Made by a program: the position numbers and the translations under genes. A DNA stretch of 64,000 bases from Benincasa hispida (Eukaryota > Streptophyta > Magnoliopsida > Cucurbitales > Cucurbitaceae): contig NC_052353.1 in NCBI RefSeq assembly GCF_009727055.1, forward strand, positions 40,238,830 to 40,302,829, read 5' to 3'. Numbering within the stretch: the stretch's first letter is position 1; each line of letters begins with the position of its first letter. The notes beneath the pieces are model-generated. The model was given only the letters and a program-made list of their open reading frames with translations, did not search any database and was not told where the DNA came from. Below, piece after piece: positions 14,301 to 23,878 of this stretch.

Positions 14301-15091
14301 TATCCTATCACTTAGTCTCTGAGGCCCCATCACTTAGTACGACAAGGTAGATGATAAGGTAAGCGATACCACTATCGCTTAGTCTCCAAGGCTCCATTGC
14401 TTAGTACAACAAGGTAAACGATAAGGTTTGTCTTAAATCGTTTAACCGTGTAACTCGATCGCGCACAATGAAGAGGTAAACGATACCGTTTCCATCTCTT
14501 TATATTTTCTAACTAAAAAGCATAAATAATACATAAAGGAATATAAATAATGCGATACCTACACTTGGTCATTTAGAGCACCAAAGACTGATTGCCTTCC
14601 AAAAAAATCAAATTGCCAGAGTCTTAAATTTTACAAAATTTTAGTTACGAATGATTTAATCTATTTCTAATCTTTTATTCACATTCATAATTGCAGGAGT
14701 GTTGTACCATGAAATGACCAATATCTGGCAGTGGGGGAACTCGGAGGCGCCGGGTGGGCTGATAGAAGGGATTGCCGATTACGTACGGCTTAAATCGGGA
14801 TACATTCCAGGGCATTGGGTGGAGCCAGGTGGCGGGAACTGGTGGGACGAAGGCTACGACGTGACGGCGAGATTTTTGGATTATTTAGAGGGGGTGAGAA
14901 GTGGGCTGGTGGCGGAGCTGAACCGGAGGCTGAGAAATGGCTACTCCGCCGATTACTTCCGGCAGTTTTTGGGGAAGCCGGTGGATGAGCTATGGGCTGA
15001 GTATAAGACTAAGGCCAAGTACGGGAAGCTTGATAAAAAGTGCGATAGTTTTGAAATTGAAGTCAATGGAGTTTTTGCCCTACAGCTGTAG
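5397..15091 (+). CDS. Basic secretory protein (BSP/PR-17-like), gene copy 1; exons 5397-5745 and 14697-15091
   Basis: Predicted 247-residue secreted protein of the plant basic secretory protein family (PF04450), a group linked to defence and shaped like gluzincin metallopeptidases. Residues 1-22 are a hydrophobic signal peptide, probably cut after LA before VEYTV. The core has the family landmarks DNIIGANYS, HEMTNIWQW, LIEGIADYVRLK, GYDVTARFLDYLEG and ELNRRLRNGYS. Exon 1 ends ATCACAG before GTGCTT; exon 2 follows TTGCAG; the junction codon is Gly117. The zinc motif is HEMTN (H121, E122, N125), so the usual second His is Asn; E140 of LIEG is kept. Compared with copy 2 it lacks one residue after WQW and ends two residues later. 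The in-frame upstream Met at 5298 was not used, because the signal peptide and copy 2 support 5397. The intron of 8951 bases holds transposons, so expression is uncertain. Confidence 0.85.
6900..7108 (+). repeat. Degenerate GTCGGAGGTGG-like repeat tract inside the BSP1 intron
   Basis: Short imperfect words such as GAAGTTGGTCGC, GAAGGTGG and GGAGTTGGTTGCC recur every 15-60 bases. The matching tract in BSP gene 2 (25440-26030) is about three times longer. Homology between the two introns stops at about 7108, where an insertion or rearrangement begins. Confidence 0.5.
7109..8874 (-). mobile_element. Minus-strand LTR, 3' truncated, inside the BSP1 intron
   Basis: On the minus strand the LTR starts at 8874 with TGTTGAATTTTATGTCTTAA and runs through the conserved LTR body shared with 1-1707 and 36694-38664, down to about 7440. 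The expected LTR tail is missing. From 7366 to 7440 a 39-base unit beginning ATTTTGTTAGTGG occurs twice in tandem. The 7109-7300 part is unassigned intron or insertion DNA. Confidence 0.6.
9031..9365. repeat. 5' LTR array of TATCGCTTAG/TAAGCGATA inverted words
   Basis: A unit of about 67 bases containing TATCGCTTAG, GACAAGGTAGACGAT and AAGGTAAGCGATA is repeated four to five times. TATCGCTTA and TAAGCGATA are reverse complements, so each unit can form a hairpin. The 3' LTR carries the same array at about 14085-14420. Confidence 0.75.
9440..9451 (+). promoter_or_regulatory. Primer binding site of the intronic copia element
   Basis: TGATATCAAAGC matches the initiator-Met tRNA 3' end complement TGGTATCAGAGC at 10 of 12 positions and sits just after the 5' LTR end. 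Confidence 0.65.
9575..10504 (+). pseudogene. copia gag remnant with zinc knuckle (intronic element)
   Basis: Pieces of a copia capsid and nucleocapsid protein. A first segment ends at a stop at 9839-9841. A second (9845-10180) has the LWDAIHSLF and YLRQVFQQTRKG capsid-like stretch. After another stop, a Gly/Arg/Asn-rich linker leads to a zinc knuckle CQVCFKYGHVVDVC (C-x2-C-x4-H-x4-C) at 10379-10420 and a stop at 10502-10504. In an intact element gag would package the RNA. Here two internal stops make it non-functional. Confidence 0.75.
10700..11949 (+). pseudogene. copia integrase remnant (intronic element)
   Basis: The GAG-pre-integrase end GLWHRRLGPPSL is followed by a one-base frame change at about 10914. 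The integrase core to 11510 carries the catalytic triad in IHSDVWG, LQSDNGGEY and QQNGRAERKH. A further frame change leads to the C-terminal region VTKLRVFGCACF (11500-11949) and a Ser/Pro-rich linker. The triad is intact, but at least two frameshifts break the reading frame. It is one of the better-preserved domains in the element. Confidence 0.8.
12130..13697 (+). pseudogene. copia reverse transcriptase and RNase H remnant (intronic element)
   Basis: The RT starts near WKHAMDTEFQAL and continues through ACLVAKGFHQ, LNFNNVFLNEKL (first catalytic Asp changed to Asn) and LKQAPRA, to an intact LLVYVDDVI at 12765-12776. The connection domain (12803-13252) contains LRKLNYFLGIQV. RNase H pieces reach YVPSSDQLADCLTKPL before the stop at 13697. 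Stops and frame changes at about 12280, 12656, 12790 and 13250 break it. The LTR polypurine tract overlaps its end. Confidence 0.8.
13695..14513 (+). mobile_element. 3' LTR of the intronic copia element
   Basis: It follows the purine tract GTTTGAGGGAG and begins TGAATGCC. From 13927 it is collinear with the 5' LTR at 8875, including the inverted-word array. It ends TTTTCTAAC just before BSP intron sequence. Confidence 0.65.
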
Positions 15092-15465
15092 AGAATTAAA
15101 GTGTTTGGGATTCAAAAGTCTAACTTGCGTGTGTGATTTTTTGTTTCAATTTGAAAATTTTTCTAATGGATGCGTATTCACATTATAAATTTATCTTATT
15201 TGTAGATTTCATATTAGTTTTAATTGGTTCATTCTTTTTAAAAGTACGTTTAAGAGAAATACAATATGTAACATAGAAATTTGTCCATACTATTATAGTA
15301 TAAAAAATTTTCCTAAATAATTCAGTTATTGAATTATTGCATGGAAGATCAAAATATTTTATTGTAACTACTTTTTGAATTGGCTTTTTTTCTTATACTT
15401 GTTTGTTCATGTTTTACTTTAACCTTAAGTTACTGACCATACATTGATGTTTAAATACATGTTTG

Positions 15466-15690
15466 AGAGGGACTGGGAAGTGATTAAAATCTCTTTTGTC
15501 ATATTTAAAATCACTTTGAAATACACTTTTAATCTGTCAAAATCAATTAAAAGTTTAATCTAACACTTTTAATCGCATTTTTTTGTATTATAAAAATGGA
15601 TTTCAAATGATTAATTAAAAGAATTTTTGGAGTGATTTTGAAAATGACCAAATGATTTTAATAATTTTAGATACACTCCCAACCATATTA
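15466..15690. repeat. MITE-like element downstream of BSP gene 1
   Basis: It is bounded by GGACTGGGAAGTGATTAAAA on the left and an imperfect reverse complement ending ATACACTCCCAACC on the right. The middle repeats TTAATC/GATTAA and 'aaaatcactttgaaat' words. Duplication copy 2 keeps only the first 40 or so bases (27345-27385), so most of it was deleted there. Confidence 0.5.
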
Positions 15691-15763
15691 TAAGTCAGTT
15701 AGAATTTTTAAAAGTTTAGCAAGAGTTGAGGCATTTTGTGAGCATACTTTGGACGGCTTGTTC

Positions 15764-16113
15764 ATTATATATGTCTCATTTTGTTATTTGTAAACAATAG
15801 ATGAAAACCAATAGCAAGACCATGAGAGTTTATATATATCCATATTTAGTGTGTAATATCGTACCACACATTGTAAAGTAATGTGTAAAGATTTGTTGTC
15901 CTTCTCAATTGGTATCTAAGCCATGGTCTAAATCTCGGATTATATATGTCTCATTTTGTTATTTGTAAACAATAGATGAAAACCAATAGCAAGACCATGA
16001 GAGTTTATATATATCCATATTTAGTGTATAATATCGTACCACACATTGTAAAGTAATGTGTAAAGATTTGTTGTCCTTCTCAATTGGTATCTAAGCCATG
16101 GTCTAAATCTCGG
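15764..16113. repeat. 175-bp near-perfect tandem duplication
   Basis: The unit 15764-15938 is repeated head to tail at 15939-16113, with one clear difference (GTGTGTAATATC versus GTGTATAATATC). It is absent from the matching place in duplication copy 2, so it is a recent event in copy 1. Confidence 0.9.
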
Positions 16114-17198
16114 ATTGGTGAAATCCTAAAAAATTGTGGACAAAAATTAGTAACTATTTTTTATGGAATTCCTAGATCAAATAAGATGTGCTTGAAGATG
16201 CGACAAGCAATTAGGTTGGGTAGACTGATTGGAAGGAGTATATCTTTGTTCAAGAAGAAGAGATTAAATATGCGATAGTGGTCCACACCAAGCATATTTT
16301 TCTTTGATAAGAGCCAAGTCTCGTGTATAGTCATGATTTGATGGACAAGAAAAGATCAAGATGATACTTTGTTCGAGTCCAAGATCATGATGTAAAATTG
16401 ATCAAGACAATTTTCTCAATTTGTAATAAGAGTTTTTTTTTTTCTAAACAATGAGGAATTATACCCAAAACAGATGACAAGCTGAATCTGATCGAAATCA
16501 ATCTAATCGAAAGTTTTAGGTCTTCAATTAGAAGATCATAGATTGGTTTCACAACATATTTGATCATCCAAAATCAGAACTAAAATATAACCATTTTTTA
16601 AGATAAAATCATTGAAAAGTATTGGAATTAAATCTTAGCTTAGAAATTAAATTGTAAAACGTAAAGATGTCTAAAACTATATATAGTTGGTACTAAAATA
16701 TCATATATTATTGTCAATCCTTATGAAAACTTGGGGGAAACTATATTTTAGTTTTTTTTTTCTTGTGTGAGTTAGAAACACGTGTTAATTTTTGGAATAA
16801 AAAATTGGTATTTTATATATCATCCAACCATATGCTAAGATGAGAAAATCTCGTACCCCTAAAGTTATATGGTATCATGTACTCCTCGGGATTGTCCATG
16901 ATATAACACCCAATATGTGTTATCTAACTTTGCTTAATTCGGGATTGTTCTAGGATATTATGGATTATTATGCTATTTTGTAGGTTTCGAGCACTCAAGA
17001 GGTAGAATCGAGCATTTTGAGTCATTCAGGATTAATTTGAAGTAATTTGAAGTTAATTTAAGCATCTGAGCTTCAAATGAGAAAAATTACCAAAAATGCC
17101 GTTGAACCAAGCATAACAACCTTCCACACAATGTAGAGCTACATTTAAAGATAGATAACCATCACAGAGTAATTACGCTATCGTTACGCTCTAGTGAG
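16114..17198. other. 3' flank of BSP gene 1, no gene supported
   Basis: Collinear with 27450-28510 of copy 2. Short reading frames are not conserved between the two copies, which argues against coding. Homology stops at about 17193, in a run with the word TTACGCT. Confidence 0.6.
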
Positions 17199-18800
17199 CT
17201 ACAAGTGTCATGGTTACCCTGAAAGAGCCTTTGGATGAAATCGGAGAGAAAGTTTCTTTGTAATCAATGCCTTCCTTTTGAGTAAAACTTTTGCAACAAC
17301 ACGGGCCTTATACCTTTCGATTTTTCCTTGCGAATCCCTTTTGATTTTAAATATCCATTTACAAGCTATGGGTTTCACTCCTAATGACAATTCGATAAGT
17401 TCCCAAACAACATTGTCTTTCATGGATTTTATTTCCTCTTCCATAGCATTTATCCACTTTTGAGAGTTAAAACTTTGTAGAGCTTGTTGGAAGTTGATTA
17501 GATCATCTTCCATTACACCCATACCATTTTGGTGTTCTTGAAGAAACACAATATAAGCAGAGCCAACACAATATAATCATATCATCTTGATGTAATAGGT
17601 TATAGCTTGTTGGAAATTGCACTTCTTCTTTCTTTAGTAGATCTCCTTAGTGGCACTTCTTGAAGTTGTTAATTTTGAACTTCACGTTCAAGAACGGGGA
17701 CTACAACATTGTTTTGTTCTATAATTGGTTCAATAGTGAAATTAGGAATCAGAGCCCGAATATCATCAATGACCACAATAGGAAAATAAATGGATTCCTC
17801 TTCAAAGATAACTTTTCTTATGTTATCTTCCCCTCCAAACTCAACAACCTCAAGGAATCTGACATTTCTCATCTCAAACAACGATCTAGAAGTAAGATCG
17901 TAAAACTTGAAATTCCGAGAGCACTCATGATACCCAACAAAATAGCAGCGAATAGTTCCTGAGTTCAATTTTATCAACTGGACAACCCTAGATGTGGAGA
18001 TGTCTAATACTAGGCTTTTTGCTTGTCTATAACTCATAAGGTATTTTAGCTACCACTTTACTTGGTAACTATTAAGGATATATGTTGTAGTTTTTAGTTT
18101 CTCACCCTAGAGAGATTCTGCAAAAGAAGGATGACTAATCATATTTCTCATCATAACCTTAAGTTTTCTATTTCACCTTTCCCCACACCTTTCATGTTGG
18201 ATTTGCTCAGCATAGTGTATTGTGGGACAATGCAACAATCCTCTAGGTATTTAACAAAGGGTCTTGGATGTTGTTCACTTGATCCATTATATCTACTGTA
18301 GTATTCACCACCACGATCAAACTTGACAACCTTTATTTCTTTCAAGTTGAAGTTCAATTTCATTTTGAAAGATTTGAAAATTTCTAAAGATTGAGACTTC
18401 TCATAAATGAAATATAGATACACATATCTTAAACAGTCATCTATGACGTAATAAAATATTGTCGTTCATTCCAAGAGGTCGTAAGGAATGGACCACAAAT
18501 GTCTGTATATATTAGTTATAAAACATCTGAGCATCTGTTAGCACCTAATTTTCTTATGTTTGTCTGTTTTCCTTAATACATTCCACACAAAATTCAAAGT
18601 TACTTAAATTAAGGGAATCAAAAATTCCATTTGACATAAGTATCTGAATTCTCTGTTTAGAGATGTGACCTAAACGTTTAGCCATAAAATAGCAGAATTC
18701 TCATTTAATTCACATTGTACCACATGAATTAAATAACAGGATCTTGTTAAACGAAGAAAAAGATTCAAACATATATAGATTATCAATTAAAGAACCGATA
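17199..18800 (-). pseudogene. Ty1-copia pol remnant (pre-integrase to reverse transcriptase), minus strand
   Basis: Reading leftwards on the minus strand: a damaged GAG-pre-integrase (about 18740-18450); an integrase piece with YLYFIYEKSQS and FDRGGEYYSRY (18423-18151); the linker after integrase with CYFVGYHECSRNFKFYD and FGGEDNIRKVIFEEE (18037-17669); and an RT start with KWINAMEEEIKSM and CKWIFKIKRDSQG (17549-17214). It stops within the RT at about 17199, against the end of the duplicated unit. No LTR accompanies it. Several frame changes and stops are present. Confidence 0.8.
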
Positions 18801-19360
18801 TAAATAAATTTAAAATTCTGAAAAAGACTAATTTTATTATTTTTAAAAGAACAAGAAAAACAATCATCTTCCTGTGAAGATACTTTTTTTTACATTTCAA
18901 CGTACACAAAATTAGATTAGCATAACCTTTAAGACTCATAAAAGTTTAAACTAATATATTCTTACCATTTCCTCACGAAGAGTAGCATAACCTTTTCTTG
19001 AAAGCCAATGGTTATACTATTCTTAGATCGACGCTCTTGTTGAAGGATTCTTTTTCTCTATACAAATGTAACAATTATCAATAAAAATTAAAAAGATTCT
19101 TAATAAATATGAATAAATATTGATACCTCACACTCTTCACTTAATTTAGATATAACAAATTCTTCCCAATGTTTTTTTTAATTAATATAGGAATACATTT
19201 CTAATAGTTGTTCCAAAAGTTGAGGTTCATTCGTGAATTGCATGATATGCCTCGTCATCAACCAATGCTTAAACTGACGGAATATTGTCCTTGCGGTTTT
19301 AAGAACGAAATTTCTAGATCTACTATCGATTATAAAGGCTACCTATAGGTTGGAGCATGA
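18801..19360. other. AT-rich interval, no gene supported
   Basis: It lies between the copia remnant and the start of duplication copy 2. Part may be the upstream end of the minus-strand copia element, but I cannot recognise a domain. Confidence 0.4.
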
Positions 19361-19365
19361 AAACA

Positions 19366-21172
19366 TGATGGAGTTAACATGCAATTAATAGAAGTAATTG
19401 AGATCTTAAGCACTCTAGTTCATCAATTTTAGTATAGAAACATGCATGCTCATAAACAAAATAGGGTTTTAATGAAATACCTTTGTTGAACTCTTCAAAT
19501 CTTCAAATTCAGCTTGAATCTTTACTTCAACAAGATGTAGACCACCACTTGATCTTTCCTACTATCCTCTAAGACTTTAAATTGGATTGTGGGATCCAAA
19601 ATGTGTTTGAATATGAAAGAAATTTTGGGAAGTCTTTAGTATTTGTTGAAGAACTTGAGAGAGAAAACATTTTTCTCTTAAAATCAATTGCATGAATCAA
19701 ATCTTAGCAAATTAAATTTGTTGTTAAACAGATTATGCATGCTATTACAATGCATACCAAACTTCAACTAATTTAAGTGGATGGTGAGTGGAAAAAGTGG
19801 GAATTTCCCACTAATTCATTTTTCCATTTCTTTAATAAATGAATTGAAAAAATAATTATCATTTTTCTTTGTGTAATCAATATTAAAAAATTGAAAAACA
19901 AATATTTATATAATATTAATTTTATAATTAATATTAAATAAAAACCATTAATTTTAAACAAAAATTAATTCTATAATTAATTTTGAATAAAATTAATGCT
20001 TAAAATTAATTAAATATTTTAATTAATCAATTTAATATCAAATATAAAATTAATAAAATACCAATTTCTTGACCATGAATCTTTATTCATGTAATTAATA
20101 TTTAAATCAAATTTAAATATTATCCGATTCACCAATTCCATTTTATTCGATAATTAAACGTGTAATTATGTCGTATATAATTACGTATTCCCTTATTTTG
20201 AATTCGAACGCTTCAAATTTACTCATCACTTTATTGTAAGGTTTAATCCATTTGTGAGTTGGTAGGAGGACTTAATGTATCTACAGATCATGGATTCCAA
20301 CAATCCAAGATTAATTAGCTAAACTCTTTAAACCGAATTAATCAACATCTGTTAACTACTGGGTCACTACACTAAGGTTAAGTAGTTGCACTCCCCTCAC
20401 TGTAGATACATTTCTGTCCACTCGATATAACCATAATTAGTAAGTCACCCTTCGAGAGTTGTTCGTAATATCGGTTGGGTCAAAAGTACTTCTACCTCCG
20501 AGATTATATCTTGTTTCTTAAGTCCTACTGATCTTCTAATGAACAGTTGGTTTGTGATCCAATCACTAAATTGTGTCCCTCTCGGGCCAATGAGAGGGTG
20601 GGGCTCCTTGTTCAAGACCCGGAGTTAGTACTTAAGAGAACAACCTCTCTTCTATCCCTAAAAGCGAGTAATAGTGAATTCCATCTTGCACCCTATGTCT
20701 TCAGCTATCTACCCGGTCTTACGCTAGAAATGGAAGGCTTATTGAGCCGATGTTGATGGGCCAACCATCACCCATGCAAATCTAAGGATAATCCCAAATA
20801 AATAGGAGTTTATAGTTCGCTAAAGATTAAGGTCAAGTTACCTAGATCATCGCTTTGAAATAGTCAGTGTTAAACAGTAAACAACGTTATAAAATAAGAG
20901 TACAAAGTGGGCTAGCGTCTCCAGAATAAGGTACCCAACCTTATCCATATACTTATAGACCATTTTAGCTATCTACTCGAGCTTGATCCACTCTTATGTC
21001 TCCACATAAAGTCCAAGTACTCATGTAATAGCCATGGATCTTAGTTTATTAGATTTAGTGCAATTTACATATTTAATAACAATTTTATTGATAAAAAACT
21101 CAATAACATCTTTATTGAAAATAGAATATGTTTAATCTTACAAACTACGAGTTTTAAGACATACAACCAACA
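19366..21172 (-). mobile_element. Complete solo LTR, minus strand, with AAACA target duplication (copy 2)
   Basis: On the minus strand it runs from TGTTGGTTGTATGTC (21172) to CTCCATCA (19366), the usual TG...CA ends, about 1807 bases. The five bases on each side are identical: AAACA at 19361-19365 and 21173-21177. No internal region or second LTR accompanies it, so it is a solo LTR. It corresponds to 1-1707. Confidence 0.88.
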
Positions 21173-21478
21173 AAACATACATACCTTAATTACGAACATT
21201 TTCAAAATTATAAACATGCATACCTCAACTTTGTTATATATCTTATCCTTCAATTCAACAGGCACATACTTCCAGATTGCATAGTAATAGCACAATAATG
21301 TGTTAAACATTTGTAGTACAAAAAAAGGACACATTTTAAAAGGAAAGTTACAATGTACAATTTGAAAATTAAATGCACTTATTTTGGGACTAAAAAGTTA
21401 CTTTAAGATACCAAAAATACAAAGGAAAAGAGAGAAAACGAAATTGAAAGCCAAAAACAACAAAAGAAGGAAATGTGG

Positions 21479-23066
21479 TGTTGGAAATGGTGTCCTAAAT
21501 CTCCTTGCAATCTCGTATTTTTTAAACTCTGAATAAACATAATGTTGTTAATAAAATAAGTGTTATTTTATAAGCATATACACAATCCAATAAACTAAGA
21601 TCTGATGTTATTTTATGTAATTTAAACAAGTATGTAGAGACATAAAAGTGGATCTTGTTTAAATAATAATCTAAATGGTCTGTAGTCTGATGTTAACAAA
21701 ATAAGTGTTATTTTATAAGCATATACTCAAAAATCTGCCTTCATAAGTAGGAGTTCACAACTCACTCAAGATTAAGGTCATGTTACCTATGGTCATCCTA
21801 GTGAAATGAAAGTCTCTATTATGAACAACGTTATATAATGAGACTAAACATTTCGTGGTCCGGTCTTATAAAACCTCTTTTGTATAGAATTAACCCGTTT
21901 GCATATCAAATACATGAATGATCAGGATCAGATCATTTGTAACACTTTACAATATTTGTAACATCTACGAAGTGGGCCATACTCGTAGTGACACGAAGAT
22001 AAGGTACCCAGGCTTATCCATATACCACAGACCATATAGGTTATCACTTAAACATGATCCATCTGTATGTCTTCACATACATGTTTAAGTTATAATGATA
22101 ACCTTGGATGTTAGTTTATTGGTTTGTGGTTAATGTAACTAAAATATCATATATTTCATAGACAAAGTGAATAAAATATAAAAAATTATTAATCACTAAA
22201 ATATTTGTTCATACAAGGTTTACAAACTATAGAACCCTACGAGATTTAGGGCATCAACCCCAACAATTAGAGAAATCAGTGGTACTTAAGGAGTTAGATA
22301 TAACTACTGGGGAAAACGGTAATTTTGGCTCAGCTGTACTTACGAGCAATTTATGAAGGGTCATTGGACTGTTGATTGGTTATATCCAATGGACACTAAA
22401 ATATATCTATAGTAAGAAGAGTGCAACTGTCAGTCTTTAGTAGAGTGTCCGATACTGAACGGATTCTGAATAATTTAATTAAAGGGTCTAATTAATTATT
22501 CATGTACCGTTGGAGTTTCAAGCTACAGGTTCATGAGGTCCCCTCGGTAACTCAACGAGATATAATGAGAATCAATTTTTGGATTAATTTGAATTGTTCA
22601 AATTAATTGAGGGAATTAATTATATATGATATAATTAATTTAATTTAATTATATATGATATAATACTATAATGTATTTGATACATTATAATATAAAGTTT
22701 CTTAGAGAGGAAATAACTATTTGAATATGATTCAAATATTAATTATATGAATTCAATTCATATATTAAATTTAATGTAAATGTGATTTATACTAAAAGTC
22801 ATTGGTGATAGAAAATTGAAACTATAGGATATATTGTATTTGATACAATATAGAAACTATAGGTTATATGTTATATGTGATATAACATATAGTTATGTAT
22901 ATATATGTGTATGTGTGTGTATATATGTATGTATGCATAATAATTTAGTTATTATATATATACATAGATTATATTAATTAATTAAAATTAAATTAATTAT
23001 TTTTCTATTTATTAGGAGGGAAATAACTTCCTTCCCCAATTTTCTCTCCACCCACGTATTATGTGG
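21479..23066 (+). mobile_element. Plus-strand LTR holding a reversed LTR fragment (copy 2)
   Basis: It begins TGTTGGAAATGGTGTCC. At about 21745-22262 it contains a minus-strand LTR fragment whose own start is the reverse complement of GGGCATCAACCCCAACA. Native LTR sequence resumes after that and runs to about 23066, where homology with copy 1 ends. Dinucleotide-rich (TA/TG) sequence lies near 22890-22940. Confidence 0.65.
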
Positions 23067-23440
23067 GAGCTTCATCTACACGATTGAGCTGCCATCAGGT
23101 AAACGAAAAAAGAGTTGAAGTCTCAAGCATTCAGCCTCCCTTGACTTTTGAATTGTTCATAACTATTAATTTTAAGTAATTTATGATTGTAAATGAGAAG
23201 ATCATAGTCATTTGGGACAACACCAACTATTAAACATAGAACTAAAGATTCACGGACAAAAAAGTCATGAATAAACTTGTAATTTAACAAAATAATAATG
23301 ATAACAACAATATGTATTCTTGGTATCCATACAAGGCCGACATGAAAATTAAATTCAAAATTCATGAGCAAAAGTGTAACATTTCAAATCAAGGATCAAA
23401 CATGGACCAAATAAGGTAGTTGCATTGGGCACACATTTAG

Positions 23441-23682
23441 GGATAATAATCAAGTATATAGCAACATTTTTAAAGAATTGTAAATATAACAAAGCCTATC
23501 AATGATAGACTGATAGATTCTATCAGTAATATGGTCTATTATTGATAGATCCCTCCCAACAATATATTTTATCACTGATAGATGTCGAATGAAAAATCTA
23601 AATTTTGTTATAGCTACAAATTCTTTTGTATTATGTTATATTTGTAAATACTTTGAGTTGATTGTTATATTTGCGATTACCC
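23441..23682. repeat. Miniature element in the BSP gene 2 promoter
   Basis: A fuller copy of the TATCAGTGATAGA element, with TATAGCAACATTT on the left, CTATCAATGATAGA-type inverted words in the middle, and TGTTATATTTGCGATTACCC on the right. It lies about 200-440 bases upstream of the BSP2 start codon. Confidence 0.55.
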
Positions 23683-23878
23683 TATAAAAAATTAGACTAA
23701 AAACCTTTGAGACCAAAAGGTTATTTTTCCAACTTTCAAAAACACATTTCCAAAAAAAACTTACAGTAGTTTCCAAAATTTGGACAAAGTCAATACAACG
23801 ATTTGACAAGTCTTCCATCTTCCTAAATCGAAATCAACGACCAAATTAAATCTTCAAAAGCTCAGATACCACACATCC

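Larger units (their letters stand above)
8875..14513 (+). mobile_element. Ty1-copia LTR retrotransposon inserted in the BSP1 intron (degenerate)
   Basis: Order is 5' LTR (8875-9438), initiator-Met-type primer binding site (9440-9451, TGATATCAAAGC), gag, integrase, reverse transcriptase, RNase H, polypurine tract (13682-13694) and 3' LTR. By the tract the 3' LTR starts TGAATGCC at 13695 and ends at about 14513. The 5' LTR lacks the first 230 or so bases of that sequence, as if cut by the minus-strand LTR beside it. No protease region is evident. The BSP2 intron lacks this element, so insertion followed the duplication. The right junction is at the intron sequence AAAAAGCATAAATAATAC. A target duplication could not be verified. 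Confidence 0.8.

Noticed and set aside
16084..16278. Short basic reading frame after BSP gene 1
   Set aside because: It is not conserved in the duplicated copy and overlaps the tandem repeat.
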